Notes: generated by a model not told the origin, from the letters alone. Shown: positions 44,492 through 54,469, counted from the stretch's first letter. The stretch is DNA of 64,000 bases from Demequina soli (GCF_000971195.1 NZ_BBLZ01000001.1:248001-312000); one strand, 5' to 3'. Program-made: numbers and translations.

Positions 44492-46045
44492 ATGCGCATA
44501 GGAGTCCCCACCGAGACCCGCCCGGGCGAGCGGCTCGTCGCGGCGAGCCCCGCCTCGGTCGCCCAGCTGATCACGCTGGGCTACGAGGTGGCGGTCGAGC
44601 GCGGGGCCGGCGTCCACGCCGCGTTCCTCGACGCGCAGTACGAGGCCGCCGGTGCGACCCTCGTCGACGCCGCGACCGCGTGGGGCGCGGACGTCGTCAC
44701 GTGCGTGAACGCCCCCTCGGCGGAGCAGATCGCGCACCTCACCCCCGACGCGGCCCTCGTGTCGCTGGTGGCGCCGCAGTCCAGCCCCGAGCTGCTCGAG
44801 AACCTCAAGGACCGCGGCGTGACGGCGCTCGCGCTCGACGCCGTCCCCCGCATCTCGCGCGCGCAGTCCATCGACGTGCTCAGCACGCTGTCGAACGTCG
44901 CCGGCTACCGCGCCGTCATCGAGGCCGCGGAGCAGTACGGCGGCATGTTCACGGGCCAGGTGACCGCGGCGGGCAAGACCGCCCCCGCGACGGTGTTCGT
45001 CATCGGCGCCGGCGTCGCGGGCCTCGCGGCCATCGGCGCCGCCTCGAGCCTCGGCGCGCAGGTGCGGGCCTTCGACGTCCGCCCCGAGGTCGCCGAGCAG
45101 ATCGGCTCGATGGGCGGCCAGTTCGTGCACGCCCCCGAGGCGCAGCAGGCGGTGAGCGCCGACGGCTACGCCAAGCCCCTCACCCAGGAGCAGCAGGACG
45201 CCGCGATGCGCGTCTACGCCGCCGAGGCCGCCAAGGCGGACGTCATCGTCACGACCGCGCTCGTGCGCGGCACCGCCCCCACCACCATCACCGCCGAGGT
45301 GGTCGCGGGCATGCGCCCCGGCTCGGTCGTGGTCGACCTCGCGGCGTCGGGCGGCGGCAACTGCGAGCTCACGGTGCCGGGCGAGACGGTCGTGTCCGAC
45401 AACGGCGTGACCGTGATCGGCTACACCGACCTCACGAGCCGCATGCCGCGCCACACGTCGACGCTGTTCGGCACGAACATCGTCCACCTCATGGAGCTGC
45501 TGACCCCGGGCAAGGACGGCACGCTCGTGCTCGACCTCGAGGACCCGGTGCAGCGCGGCATGACGGTCGCGCGCGCCGGCGAGATCATGTGGCCCCCGCC
45601 GCCGGTGGCCGTGTCGGCCGCGCCCGCGGCGCCCACCGGCCCCACCCCCGAGGAGCTCGCGGAGAAGGCCCGCCTCGCCCAGGAGCACGCCGTCGCGAAG
45701 GCCAAGCGCCGCAACCTGCTCTACGGCGGGGGCGCGATCGCCGCGCTGGTCCTGCTGTCGTTCGCCGACTCGGCGACCGTCCAGCACCTCACCGTGCTCT
45801 CGCTCGCGGTGATCGTCGGCTTCTACGTGATCTCCAACGTCAAGCACTCGCTGCACACGCCGCTCATGGCCCAGACGAACGCGATCTCCGGCATCATCCT
45901 GGTCGGCGCGCTCCTCCAGATCGGCTCCGCCGACGCCCTCGTGTCGACCCTCGCGTTCGTCGCCGCGGCCGTCGCCAGCATCAACATCTTCGGAGGCTTC
46001 CTCGTGACCTACAGGATGCTCGGCATGTTCCGGAAGGACGCGTGA
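44492..46045 (+). CDS. pntA: NAD(P) transhydrogenase subunit alpha
   Basis: A 517-residue subunit of the proton-translocating transhydrogenase that makes NADPH from NADH using the proton gradient. The NAD-binding domain I fills residues 1-380 ([66 protein letters not shown]). A Pro/Ala linker leads to four helices ([30 protein letters not shown] and so on). TAGCCT at 44433-44438 is a likely -10. The ATG lies inside a decamer copy (44487-44496). It overlaps pntB by TGATG. Confidence 0.95.
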   Translation: MRIGVPTETRPGERLVAASPASVAQLITLGYEVAVERGAGVHAAFLDAQYEAAGATLVDAATAWGADVVTCVNAPSAEQIAHLTPDAALVSLVAPQSSPELLENLKDRGVTALALDAVPRISRAQSIDVLSTLSNVAGYRAVIEAAEQYGGMFTGQVTAAGKTAPATVFVIGAGVAGLAAIGAASSLGAQVRAFDVRPEVAEQIGSMGGQFVHAPEAQQAVSADGYAKPLTQEQQDAAMRVYAAEAAKADVIVTTALVRGTAPTTITAEVVAGMRPGSVVVDLAASGGGNCELTVPGETVVSDNGVTVIGYTDLTSRMPRHTSTLFGTNIVHLMELLTPGKDGTLVLDLEDPVQRGMTVARAGEIMWPPPPVAVSAAPAAPTGPTPEELAEKARLAQEHAVAKAKRRNLLYGGGAIAALVLLSFADSATVQHLTVLSLAVIVGFYVISNVKHSLHTPLMAQTNAISGIILVGALLQIGSADALVSTLAFVAAAVASINIFGGFLVTYRMLGMFRKDA

Positions 46046-47451
46046 TGACCCTCACCTCGCTCGCCCAGGCGACCTACCTCATCGCGGCGGTCCTGTTCGT
46101 GCTGTCCCTCGCCGGCCTGGCGAAGGAGGAGACGGCCCGCCGCGGCAACATCCTCGGCATGGTCGGGATGGGCCTCGCGCTCGCCGCGACCGTCGTCCTG
46201 TCGCTCGACCAGTCCGAGCGCCCCGTGCTCGTGACCGCGCTGCTCATCGCGCTGGTGTTCGCGATCGGGGCGGCCGTCGGCACGTGGCGCGCCCGCACGG
46301 TCGAGATGACCCAGATGCCCGAGCTCATCGCGATGCTCCACAGCTTCGTCGGCGCGGCCGCCGTGCTCGTGGGCTTCAACTCGCACCTCACGGAGGAGGC
46401 GGATGCGGTCCACCAGATCGAGGTGTTCCTCGGCGTCCTCATCGGCGCCGTCACCCTCACCGGCTCGATCGTCGCCTACCTCAAGCTGTCCGCGCGCATG
46501 AAGTCCCGCCCGCTGACCCTGCCCGGTCGCAACCTGCTCAACCTCGGCGCGCTGGTCGCGAGCGCGGGCCTGCTGGCCTGGTACCTGGCGTCCGGCAGCA
46601 TCGTCCCGCTGCTCATCATGACCGTCATCGCGCTCGCGCTGGGCTTCCACCTGGTCGCCGCGATCGGCGGCGGCGACATGCCCGTCGTCGTGTCGATGCT
46701 CAACTCGTACTCCGGCTGGGCCGCCGCCGCGGCCGGCCTCATGCTGAGCAACGACCTGCTCATCGTCACCGGCGCCCTCGTCGGCTCGTCCGGCGCGATC
46801 CTGTCGTACCTCATGTGCAAGGCGATGAACCGCTCCTTCATGAGCGTCATCCTCGGCGGCTTCGGCACCGAGGGCGGCACCGCATCGTCCACCGGCGAGC
46901 AGGGCGAGCACCGCGAGGTCCACCCGCCCGAGGTCGCCGACCTGCTCGCGACCGCGTCGTCCGTGGTCATCGTGCCCGGCTACGGCATGGCCGTCGCGAA
47001 GGCGCAGTACCCGGTCGCGGACCTGGTCGCGCACCTGCGCCACCACGGCGTCGAGGTGCGGTTCGGCGTCCACCCGGTCGCGGGCCGCCTGCCCGGCCAC
47101 ATGAACGTGCTGCTGGCCGAGGCGAAGGTGCCGTACGACATCGTGCTCGAGATGGACGAGATCAACGAGGACCTGCCCGAGACCGACGTGGTGCTCGTGA
47201 TCGGCGCCAACGACGTGGTGAACCCCTCCGCGATGGAGGACCCGGGCTCGCCGCTCGCGGGCATGCCGGTGCTCGAGGTGTGGAAGGCGCGCCAGTGCAT
47301 CGTCTTCAAGCGCTCGATGGCGACGGGCTACGCGGGCGTGCAGAACCCGCTGTTCTTCCGCGACAGCTCGGCGATGCTGTTCGGCGACGCCAAGAACCAG
47401 GTCGAGGCGATCCTCACCGAGCTGCGCTCGCGCGAGGGCGTCGGCGCCTGA
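46045..47451 (+). CDS. pntB: NAD(P) transhydrogenase subunit beta
   Basis: A 468-residue subunit with about nine membrane helices, including proton-pathway elements ([46 protein letters not shown]), followed by the NADP(H)-binding domain III ([70 protein letters not shown]). The linker between them ([18 protein letters not shown]) carries a decamer at 46881-46890. Translation is coupled to pntA. Confidence 0.95.
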   Translation: MTLTSLAQATYLIAAVLFVLSLAGLAKEETARRGNILGMVGMGLALAATVVLSLDQSERPVLVTALLIALVFAIGAAVGTWRARTVEMTQMPELIAMLHSFVGAAAVLVGFNSHLTEEADAVHQIEVFLGVLIGAVTLTGSIVAYLKLSARMKSRPLTLPGRNLLNLGALVASAGLLAWYLASGSIVPLLIMTVIALALGFHLVAAIGGGDMPVVVSMLNSYSGWAAAAAGLMLSNDLLIVTGALVGSSGAILSYLMCKAMNRSFMSVILGGFGTEGGTASSTGEQGEHREVHPPEVADLLATASSVVIVPGYGMAVAKAQYPVADLVAHLRHHGVEVRFGVHPVAGRLPGHMNVLLAEAKVPYDIVLEMDEINEDLPETDVVLVIGANDVVNPSAMEDPGSPLAGMPVLEVWKARQCIVFKRSMATGYAGVQNPLFFRDSSAMLFGDAKNQVEAILTELRSREGVGA

Positions 47452-47470
47452 CCTTCGCCCCGCGGCCACG

Positions 47471-48163
47471 TCAGGCCGGCACGGCCTCGCGGGGGGACGA
47501 TGCGCCGCTCGCCCGGGCGGGCAGCCGCAGCCCCCGCGCGAGCAGGGTCACGGCCAGCCCGAGCTCCCACGCGAAGATGGGCACGGCCGCGAGCGCGCGG
47601 GCCGTCGTGACCTCGCCCTGGACCCCCAGCAGCACCGTGAGGTTCGAGACCGTCACCAGCACCGCGCCGACGACGCCGAGCGCGGGGATCCAGCGCGGCA
47701 CCGCCCGCAGCCGCCACAGCACCGCGGCCAGCACGACGGTATGGACGCCGACCACGAGACCGGGCCCCACGAGGAACGTCGCGGAGTACAGGCCGCGCAG
47801 CGCGAGGCCGGCGGGGCCGTCGGCGTCGCCCGCGGCGCGCAGCGCGACGAGCGCGATCACCGCGCACGCGCCGATGAGGATCACGCCCGCCTCCAGGGTG
47901 CGAAGCGCGACGTAGGCGAGCGCCCCGCCCGGCGCCGGACGCCGGAGCAGCGGGTGGAGGAGCAGCGCCGTGCCGACCACGGCGAGCGCGAGGACGACGT
48001 CGAGCAGCGCGCCGGCGAGCTGCGCCGTGCCCGGCCCGTCGCCGGCGAGCCACGCGTCGTCGTCGATCATCGGCCCGTACAGCAGCACGGCCGTCACCGA
48101 GGTGACGTGCGTGACGAGGTACAGCGCTCCCGCGAGCGCGGCGGTGCGGCGGTCGGTGGACAT
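47471..48163 (-). CDS. DUF4386 family membrane protein
   Basis: A 230-residue protein with about seven hydrophobic helices, starting RRTAALAGALYLVTHVTSVTAVLLYGP and containing the ALRTLEAGVILIGA and YSATFLVGPGLVVG segments usual for DUF4386. Function is unknown. ATG 48163 has a GGGAGGGA ribosome site. It is divergent from a TetR gene with two matching operators between them, so it is likely the main target of that repressor. The decamer at 47495-47504 is read as Ala-Ser-Ser near the C-terminus. Confidence 0.82.
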   Translation of the reverse strand: MSTDRRTAALAGALYLVTHVTSVTAVLLYGPMIDDDAWLAGDGPGTAQLAGALLDVVLALAVVGTALLLHPLLRRPAPGGALAYVALRTLEAGVILIGACAVIALVALRAAGDADGPAGLALRGLYSATFLVGPGLVVGVHTVVLAAVLWRLRAVPRWIPALGVVGAVLVTVSNLTVLLGVQGEVTTARALAAVPIFAWELGLAVTLLARGLRLPARASGASSPREAVPA

Positions 48164-48185
48164 GGTCCCTCCCTCGTGTCGGCGC

Positions 48186-48238
48186 GGTGTACGGCGTACA
48201 CCTTCGCCCTCTCGACACTAGGGTGTAGGGCGTACACC
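48186..48238. promoter_or_regulatory. Tandem TetR operators
   Basis: GGTGTACGGCGTACACC (48186-48202) is a perfect 17-base palindrome. GGTGTAGGGCGTACACC (48222-48238) is the same site with one change. The centres are 36 bases apart. TAGGGT (48219-48224) overlaps the second site and is a likely -10 for the rightward tetR promoter; the first site lies 22 bases from the DUF4386 start. Confidence 0.75.
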
Positions 48239-48265
48239 GTCAAGGGATCGCGACGAGGAGGAGCC

Positions 48266-48973
48266 ATGGCGACACCGTCAGCCGCGCGACGCACGCCCCT
48301 CAGCCGCGAGCGCGTGCTGCGCGAGGCGGTCGCGTTCGCCGACGCGCACGGGCTCGAGGCGCTGAGCATGCGGGCGCTCGCCGACCGGCTCGGCGTGGTC
48401 CCGATGGCGCTGTACAAGCACGTGCGCGACAAGGACGCCCTGGTCGACGGCATGGTCGACGCGGTGCTCGCCGAGGTCCCCGCCCCGGCGGACCCGCCCG
48501 CCGGCCCGTGGAGGGCCGCCGCCCGCGCGCGGGTGCTCGACGCGCGCGCCGCGCTGCAGCGCCATCCGTGGGCCTGGCGGGCGCTCGAGACCCGCACCGC
48601 GCCGAGCCCGGCGATGCTCGACCACATGGAGGCGATGCTGCGGATCCTGCGCGACGGCGGCCTGTCGCCGCAGCTCGCGCACCACACCATGCACGCGCTC
48701 GGCAGCCGCGTCTGGGGCTTCACGCAGGAGGTGGCCTCGTCCGCGCCCGCCCCCACCGACCCCGCGCAGATCGCGGCGGCGATGGAGGCGATGGCGGCGC
48801 GCTGGCCGGCCGTCCTCGAGTCGGCGATGAGCGCGGGCCACGACGCGGCCACGACGGTGGGAGCCGCGTGCGACGACGACTTCGAGTTCGCCTTCGCGCT
48901 CGACCTCCTCCTCGACGGTGCCGAGTCGCTTCACGCACGCGGCTGGACCCCGTGGCAGGGGCCCGCGGCGTGA
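48266..48973 (+). CDS. TetR family regulator (TetR_C-type)
   Basis: A 235-residue repressor. The DNA-binding region ALSMRALADRLGVVPMALYKHVRDKDALVDGMVD is the TetR(class) helix-turn-helix with the LYKHV recognition helix; the C-terminal domain is of the tetracycline-repressor type (MHALGSRVWGFTQEVAS). GAGGAGGAG precedes ATG 48266. The twin GGTGTAC palindromes just upstream are the probable binding sites, controlling itself and the DUF4386 gene. Confidence 0.88.
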   Translation: MATPSAARRTPLSRERVLREAVAFADAHGLEALSMRALADRLGVVPMALYKHVRDKDALVDGMVDAVLAEVPAPADPPAGPWRAAARARVLDARAALQRHPWAWRALETRTAPSPAMLDHMEAMLRILRDGGLSPQLAHHTMHALGSRVWGFTQEVASSAPAPTDPAQIAAAMEAMAARWPAVLESAMSAGHDAATTVGAACDDDFEFAFALDLLLDGAESLHARGWTPWQGPAA

Positions 48974-49004
48974 GAGCGCTCTCCCACCCGGGGACCTGCA
49001 CGGA

Positions 49005-49010
49005 TAGGCT
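49005..49010 (+). promoter_or_regulatory. Leaderless -10 box of the second TetR gene
   Basis: TAGGCT is followed by GAGCGC and then GTG 49017: exactly 6 bases between the hexamer and the start codon. Confidence 0.55.
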
Positions 49011-49016
49011 GAGCGC

Positions 49017-49616
49017 GTGACCACCGACCCGCGGTTCGCCCGCAGCGCCGACGCGCTCGCCGAGGCGGTCCTCGCGCTCGCGTCCGAGCGCCCGATCGAG
49101 CGCATCGCCGTGACCGAGATCGCGCGCGCCGCCGGCGTCACGCGCGCCACGTTCTACAACCACGCGACCTCGCCCGCCGCGCTCCTCACCGGGGTCCTGC
49201 TGCGTGACCTCGACGCCATCCGCGGCACCTTCCTCGCGGATACCGCGCGCGAGCCCCACGACGTCGAGCAGGTGTGGCGCGAGAGCGAACGGACCCTGCT
49301 CGAGCACGTGCTGCACCACGAGGCGGTGTACCGCCACGGGCTCTCGTCGGCCGCGGTCGACCACGGCTCCGTGCTCGCCGAGCTGCTCGCGGGCCACATC
49401 GAGGCGAGCCTGCTGACCTTCGCCCAGGCCCAGGGCGCGTCGCTCGAGGGCGCCGAGGGCATGCGCCTCGCGATGGCGGCCGCGTTCGTCGGCCAGGGCA
49501 CGATGGGCGCGATGCGCGTCTGGCTCGCGTCCGAGGGGCCGCACGATCCGCAGGCGGGCGTCGACGCGATCCTGGCCCTCATCCCGCCGCTGTGGTTCTC
49601 CCTCGCGCGGGCCTGA
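49017..49616 (+). CDS. TetR family regulator
   Basis: A 199-residue protein whose N-terminus, VLALASERPIERIAVTEIARAAGVTRATFYNHATSPAALL, is a TetR helix-turn-helix with the TFYNH recognition helix. The start is GTG 49017 with a leaderless-type TAGGCT 6 bases upstream. It lies 43 bases after the previous tetR and 106 bases before the old yellow enzyme gene, which it might control. A small hairpin GGTGCG/CGCACC (49658-49673) lies in the gap before that gene. Confidence 0.82.
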   Translation: MTTDPRFARSADALAEAVLALASERPIERIAVTEIARAAGVTRATFYNHATSPAALLTGVLLRDLDAIRGTFLADTAREPHDVEQVWRESERTLLEHVLHHEAVYRHGLSSAAVDHGSVLAELLAGHIEASLLTFAQAQGASLEGAEGMRLAMAAAFVGQGTMGAMRVWLASEGPHDPQAGVDAILALIPPLWFSLARA

Positions 49617-49722
49617 GCCGGCGCATCGTGCCGCGTCACGGAATCGCACGGGACCAAGGTGCGTTCTCGCACCCGGCGGGCCGCGCCATGATGGCCCCGT
49701 CCCCCTCCATCGAAGGAACCTC

Positions 49723-50832
49723 ATGACGTCAGCCCTGTTCACCCCCCTGACCCTCCGCACCGTGGAGGCGCGCAACCGGCTGTGGGTGAGCCCCCTGTGC
49801 CAGTACTCGTGCGAGGCGCAGGACGGCGTGCCGACCGACTGGCACCTGGTCCACCTCGGCTCGTTCGCGCGCGGCGGCGCGGGGCTCGTCATGTCCGAGG
49901 CCACCGCGGTGCTGCCCGAGGGCCGCATCTCCCCGTGGTGCCCCGGCATCTGGAACGACGAGCAGCGCGACGCGTGGGCGCGCATCGTCTCCTTCATCCA
50001 CGGCCAGGGCGCCGTCGCCGCGATCCAGCTCGCGCACGCGGGCCGCAAGGGCTCGACGCACCGCGAGTGGAGCGGCCGCGGCACCGTGCCCGCCGAGGAG
50101 GGCGGCTGGCCCACCGTCGCCCCGTCGGCGATCGCGTTCGGCGACTACGCCGAGCCCACCGCGCTCGACGAGGAGGGCATCGCCGCGATCGTCGACGGGT
50201 TCGGCGAGGCCGCGCGCCGCGCGCTCGAGGCGGGCTTCGACGTGCTCGAGGTCCACGCCGCGCACGGCTACCTGCTCCACCAGTTCCTGTCCCCCCTGGC
50301 GAACACCCGCACCGACCGTTGGGGCGGCGCGCTCGTGGGCCGCGCCCGCCTGCTGCTGCACGTGGTGCGCCGCGTGCGCGAGGTCGCCGGGCCGGACGTG
50401 CCCCTGTTCGTGCGCGTGTCCGCGACCGACTGGGTCGAGCCCGCGGGCTGGACCCTCGACGACACGGTGACCGTCGCGCAGTGGCTCCGCGAGGCGGGCG
50501 CCGACCTGGTCGACACCTCGACGGGCGGGCTCATCCCCGACGCGACCATCCCGACCGGCCCCGGCTACCAGGTGCCGCACGCGACCGCGATCCGCGAGCG
50601 CTCCGGCATCGCCGCGACCGCCGTCGGCATGATCGTGGACGCGCGGCAGGCGGAGGCCCTCGTGGCGTCCGGCAAGGCCGACGCGGTCTTCGTGGGCCGC
50701 GAGTTCATGCGCGACCCCCACCTGCCGCTGCGCGCCGCGCACGAGCTGGGCGAGGACATCGGCTACTGGCCCCCGCAGTACACGCGCGCGTCCTGGCGCT
50801 CGCGCCCCGCGGTCGCGCACGAGGAGGACTGA
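49723..50832 (+). CDS. NADH:flavin oxidoreductase, old yellow enzyme family (YqjM/NamA-like)
   Basis: A 369-residue FMN enzyme that reduces activated C=C bonds with NADPH. WVSPLCQYSCEAQDG has the Cys that tunes FMN in YqjM-type enzymes, then QLAHAGRKGS, the active-site VHAAHGYLLHQFLSPLANTRTDRWGG, and the phosphate-binding ADAVFVGREFMRDPHLP. The C-terminal Arg finger region is present. GAAGGA lies 6 bases before the ATG. It converges with lacI, ending only 6 bases from it. Confidence 0.92.
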   Translation: MTSALFTPLTLRTVEARNRLWVSPLCQYSCEAQDGVPTDWHLVHLGSFARGGAGLVMSEATAVLPEGRISPWCPGIWNDEQRDAWARIVSFIHGQGAVAAIQLAHAGRKGSTHREWSGRGTVPAEEGGWPTVAPSAIAFGDYAEPTALDEEGIAAIVDGFGEAARRALEAGFDVLEVHAAHGYLLHQFLSPLANTRTDRWGGALVGRARLLLHVVRRVREVAGPDVPLFVRVSATDWVEPAGWTLDDTVTVAQWLREAGADLVDTSTGGLIPDATIPTGPGYQVPHATAIRERSGIAATAVGMIVDARQAEALVASGKADAVFVGREFMRDPHLPLRAAHELGEDIGYWPPQYTRASWRSRPAVAHEED

Positions 50833-50838
50833 CCCGCC

Positions 50839-51861
50839 CTACGCCCCCGGCGCGGCGGCGCGCGTGGAGTCGCGCACCACGAGCCGCGTCGGGAGCGGCG
50901 TGTCGGAGGTCTCCCCGCCGTGCTCCTCGAGCGCGACGAGCACCTTCTGCATGATCAGCCGCCCGTGCGCCTCGAAGTCCTGGCGGACCGTCGTGAGCGC
51001 GGGCAGCAGGTAGCCCGCCTCGGGGATGTCGTCGAAGCCCACCACGCTCACGTCGTCCGGCACGCGCAGCCCGCGCGCACGGAGCGCCGAGAGCACGCCG
51101 ATGGCCATCTGGTCGTTGCCCACGAAGATCGCGTCCCCCGAGGCGACGTCGATCTCGAGGCCGATGCGGTGGCCGCCGGCCGCGCTCCAGTCGCCGTGCA
51201 TGGGCTCGACCACCTCGAGCCGGCGCGCGGCGAGCTCCTCGCGCCACCCGCGCACGCGCTCCGCGGCGTCCGGGGCGTGCGCCGGGCCGGCGATGTGCAG
51301 GATGCGCGCATGCCCGAGCTCCGCGAGGTGAGCGACCGCGGCGCGGGCGCCGCGGTACTGGTCGATGGAGACGATGCGCGGGTCGCGGCGGGCGGTCGAC
51401 GCGGCGGCCACGACGGGGATGGCGAGGTCGAGCCCGCGCACCACCTCGAGCGCGGCGGCGTCGGCGACGATCACGACGATCGCGTCGACGCGCTGGCGCA
51501 GGAGCGCCTCGACGGCGGCGCGCACCACCGCGGGATCGCCGTCGACGGTGCTCACCGCGTCGACGCTGTAGCGCGCCGTGCGGGCGGCGATGTTGAAGTG
51601 CATCGCGATGGACGCCGGTCCGTAGTCGACCACGCCGGGCGTGATGAGGCCGATGGTGCGGGTGCGGCGGGTGACGAGCGCGCGTGCCGCGGGCGACGGG
51701 CTGTAGTGGAGCTGCGCGATCGCCTTGTCGACGCGCTCCTTGGTGGCCGGGCGCACGTTCGGCATGCCGTTGATGACGCGCGACACCGTCTGGTGCGACA
51801 CCCCGGCCAGGCGCGCGACATCGAAGATGTTCGCCGCGCGGGCGCCCTGATCCTCCGCCAC
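50839..51861 (-). CDS. LacI family repressor of the sugar ABC cluster
   Basis: A 340-residue regulator. NIFDVARLAGVSHQTVSRVINGMPNVRPATKERV is the LacI helix-turn-helix plus hinge; the periplasmic-binding-like core contains GLITPGVVDYGPASIAM and DDVSVVGFDDIPEAGYLLPALTTVRQ. Start is GTG 51861, three bases after the stop of the ATPase gene, so it is the last gene of the ABC cluster. LacI-type sites upstream of the binding-protein gene (58239-58270) are its likely target, giving autoregulation. Confidence 0.9.
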   Translation of the reverse strand: MAEDQGARAANIFDVARLAGVSHQTVSRVINGMPNVRPATKERVDKAIAQLHYSPSPAARALVTRRTRTIGLITPGVVDYGPASIAMHFNIAARTARYSVDAVSTVDGDPAVVRAAVEALLRQRVDAIVVIVADAAALEVVRGLDLAIPVVAAASTARRDPRIVSIDQYRGARAAVAHLAELGHARILHIAGPAHAPDAAERVRGWREELAARRLEVVEPMHGDWSAAGGHRIGLEIDVASGDAIFVGNDQMAIGVLSALRARGLRVPDDVSVVGFDDIPEAGYLLPALTTVRQDFEAHGRLIMQKVLVALEEHGGETSDTPLPTRLVVRDSTRAAAPGA

Positions 51862-51864
51862 GGG

Positions 51865-53382
51865 CTACCCCTCGTCCTCGCCGGGCTGCGCGACGAGCGC
51901 GAGCAGCGAGTCCGCCGTGAGGTCCGCCGCCGCGACGGTGTCCGTGATGCGCCCGTCGCGCACGACCGCGACGCGATCGCCGACCCGCAGCACCTCCTCG
52001 AGCTCCGCGGAGATGAACACCACCGACATGCCGTTCTCCGCGAGCTCGGCGACCAGGTTCTGGATCTCCACCTTCGCGCCGACGTCGATGCCGCGCGTCG
52101 GCTCGTCGAGCACGAGCACGCGGGGCGACAGCGCGAGCAGGCGCGCGAGCAGCACCTTCTGCTGGTTGCCGCCCGAGAGGGTGCCGGCGGGGCGGTCGAG
52201 GTCGGGCGGGCGGATGTCGAGCGCCTCGACCCAGCTCGCGGCGAGGTCGCGGCGCCGTGCGGCGGGGATCTGCCGCAGCATGCCCTGCTCCGACTGGAGC
52301 GCGAGCGTGATGTTGTCGAGCACGCTGAGCTCGGCGACGATGCCGTCGCGGCGCCGGTCCTCGGACGAGTAGACGACGCCGAGCGACATCGCACGTCGCG
52401 GCGAGTCGAGGTGCACGTCGGCGTCCTCGATGCGGATCACCCCCGACTCGAGGCGCGTCACGCCGGTCAGCGCCCGCGCGAGCGAGGTCCGGCCCGAGCC
52501 GAGCAGCCCGGCGACCCCGAGCACCTCGCCCTCGCCCAGGTCGAGGTCGGCGTCCTGGATGCCGCGCGCCGAGGACACGCCCCGGGCGCGCAGGACGGCC
52601 TCCCCCGCCGGCGCATCGTCCACCGCGCGGCCTCGCGCGCGGACCTCGGCGACGCCGCGACCGAGCATCTTCTGGACGAGGTCGATGCGGAGCAGCTCGT
52701 GCGTGAGGTACTCCCCCACGAGCGCGCCGTCGCGCAGCACGGTGACGCGGTCGCAGATCTCGTACACCTGGTCGAGGAAGTGCGACACGAAGAGGATCGC
52801 GACGCCGCGGGACTTGAGCTCGCGGATGATCCGGAACAGCTCGGCGACCTCGTCGAGGTCGAGGCTCGACGTCGGCTCGTCGAGCACGAGCACCCGCAGG
52901 TCGGCGGAGATGGCGCGCGCGATCGCGACGAGCTGCTGCACCGCCACCGAATGGCCGCCGAGCAGCGACGCGGGATCCACCTCGAGGCCCAGGTCGGCGA
53001 GGAGCGCGGCCGCGCGCGCGTTCATGAGGCGCGTGCTGATGACGCCGCCGCGGCGCGGCTCGCGACCCAGGCAGATGTTCTCCGCGACCGTCATGTTGGG
53101 CAGGAGCTCGACCTCCTGGTAGACGGTCGAGATCCCCGCGCGCTGCGCGGCGTGGGGGTCCGCGAACTCCACGCGGTCGCCCGCGAGGGTGAGCGTGCCC
53201 TCGTCGAGCCGCAGCGCGCCCGTGATCGCCTTGATGAGCGTGGACTTGCCCGCGCCGTTCTCGCCCATGAGCGAGTGGACCTCGCCGGGGAAGAGCCGGA
53301 AGTCGACGCGGGACAGCGCCGCATCGGCACCGAAGCGCACCGTCGCGCCGGTGAGCTCCAGCAACGGCCGCACCTCGTCCAC
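51865..53382 (-). CDS. Sugar ABC transporter ATP-binding protein, second ATPase of the cluster
   Basis: A 505-residue protein with two ATPase domains, as in RbsA/AraG/YtfR. The first has MGENGAGKSTLIKAI, VYQEVELLPNMTV and VLVLDEPTSSLD; the second has LLGSGRTSLARAL, LSGGNQQKVLLARLL and VLVLDEPTRGIDVGAK. The second Walker A is degenerate, which is normal for the family. Start is GTG 53382 with CATAAT exactly 6 bases upstream, so it may have its own leaderless promoter. It is a paralogue of 55515-57050; one such ATPase per transporter is the rule. Confidence 0.88.
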   Translation of the reverse strand: MDEVRPLLELTGATVRFGADAALSRVDFRLFPGEVHSLMGENGAGKSTLIKAITGALRLDEGTLTLAGDRVEFADPHAAQRAGISTVYQEVELLPNMTVAENICLGREPRRGGVISTRLMNARAAALLADLGLEVDPASLLGGHSVAVQQLVAIARAISADLRVLVLDEPTSSLDLDEVAELFRIIRELKSRGVAILFVSHFLDQVYEICDRVTVLRDGALVGEYLTHELLRIDLVQKMLGRGVAEVRARGRAVDDAPAGEAVLRARGVSSARGIQDADLDLGEGEVLGVAGLLGSGRTSLARALTGVTRLESGVIRIEDADVHLDSPRRAMSLGVVYSSEDRRRDGIVAELSVLDNITLALQSEQGMLRQIPAARRRDLAASWVEALDIRPPDLDRPAGTLSGGNQQKVLLARLLALSPRVLVLDEPTRGIDVGAKVEIQNLVAELAENGMSVVFISAELEEVLRVGDRVAVVRDGRITDTVAAADLTADSLLALVAQPGEDEG

Positions 53383-53388
53383 GGCCCC

Positions 53389-53394
53389 ATTATG
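53389..53394 (-). promoter_or_regulatory. Internal leaderless promoter of the second ATPase
   Basis: CATAAT on the minus strand, then GGGGCC, then GTG 53382. It is the strongest -10 match in the sugar cluster apart from the one at 58243-58248 and could separate ATPase 2 and lacI from the upstream genes. Confidence 0.5.
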
Positions 53395-53437
53395 TGGGCG
53401 CGGACGAGGTGCGACGGTCGACGCGGCTGGCAGACCG

Positions 53438-54469
53438 CTAACGACGGCCCTCCGAGCGGGCCACGATCGCACGCTGCACCACGATGAAGAGCAGCAGCAG
53501 CGCGCCCACGATGATCTGCATCCAGGACTGCTCGGCGCCCATGTAGTTGATGATCGTCTTGATGGTGCCGTAGACGAACACGCCGATCATCGAGCCGACC
53601 ACGTAGCCGCGCCCGCCCGTGAGCAGCGTGCCGCCGATGACGACGGCGGAGATCGCGTCGAGCTCGGTGCCGATGCCGTTGCGGGGGTAGCCCGCGCCCG
53701 AGTAGGCGGTGAGGATGAGGCCGGCGAGGCCCGCGCACGAGCCCGAGATCACGTATGCGGCGATCTTGGTGCGCCCCACCTTGAGTCCCATGAGGCGCGC
53801 CGACTGCTCGTTGCCGCCGATCGCGTAGATGGTGCGGCCGAACCGCGTGAGGTGGAGCACGAACGCCGCGATCGCGACCGTCGCGAGCGCGATGATGCCG
53901 GTGGGCGTGAGGTACCAGTCGCCCAGCTTGATGCGGGTCGACTGCAGCCACAGCACCGCATCGTTCTCCACCTTGATCGACGACAGGCTCACGATGTACG
54001 CCAGGCCGCGGCCGAGGAACAGGCCCGCGAGCGACGCGATGAACGGCTGCACCCCGAAGTACTGCACGAGGATGCCGATCATCAGGCCGATCGCGGCGCC
54101 GCCGAGCAGCATCACGGGCACCGCGACGAGCGCGGGCACCCCGGCGCCGAGCATCTTGGCGCCCAGGATGCCGGTGAACGCCATCACCGAGCCGACCGAC
54201 AGGTCGATGCCGCCCGTGAGGATCACGAACGTCATGCCGACCGCGAGCACCAGCAGGTACGCGTTGTCGAGCAGGAGCGCGGAGATGTTGCGCGGCGTGA
54301 TGAAGTCGCCCCGCAGGAAGGCCTCCGCGCCGATGAACAGCAGCACGAGGATGAGCGCCGCCGCGAAGGTCGGCATCATGCCGCCGTGGCGGCTGAGGAA
54401 CGTCTGCACCGCGGAGGGCTTCCGCTCGGCGGTGCCCCGGGGCGCGCGCGCCATGGTCGTCGCGGCCAT
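53438..54469 (-). CDS. Sugar ABC transporter permease (YjfF-like)
   Basis: A 343-residue permease with about nine to ten helices. VILTGGIDLSVGSVMAFTGILGAKM and YAIGGNEQSARLMGLKVGRTKIAAYVISG are the hallmark motifs of ribose/galactofuranose-type permeases. Its ATG 54469 overlaps the stop of the other permease (TGATG), so the two are made together and probably form a heterodimer as YtfT/YjfF do. Confidence 0.9.
   Translation of the reverse strand: MAATTMARAPRGTAERKPSAVQTFLSRHGGMMPTFAAALILVLLFIGAEAFLRGDFITPRNISALLLDNAYLLVLAVGMTFVILTGGIDLSVGSVMAFTGILGAKMLGAGVPALVAVPVMLLGGAAIGLMIGILVQYFGVQPFIASLAGLFLGRGLAYIVSLSSIKVENDAVLWLQSTRIKLGDWYLTPTGIIALATVAIAAFVLHLTRFGRTIYAIGGNEQSARLMGLKVGRTKIAAYVISGSCAGLAGLILTAYSGAGYPRNGIGTELDAISAVVIGGTLLTGGRGYVVGSMIGVFVYGTIKTIINYMGAEQSWMQIIVGALLLLFIVVQRAIVARSEGRR

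Noticed and set aside
49658-49673. Small hairpin GGTGCG/CGCACC as an operator for the TetR gene before it.
   Set aside because: It is too short and too GC-rich to tell from chance, and no second copy was found nearby.
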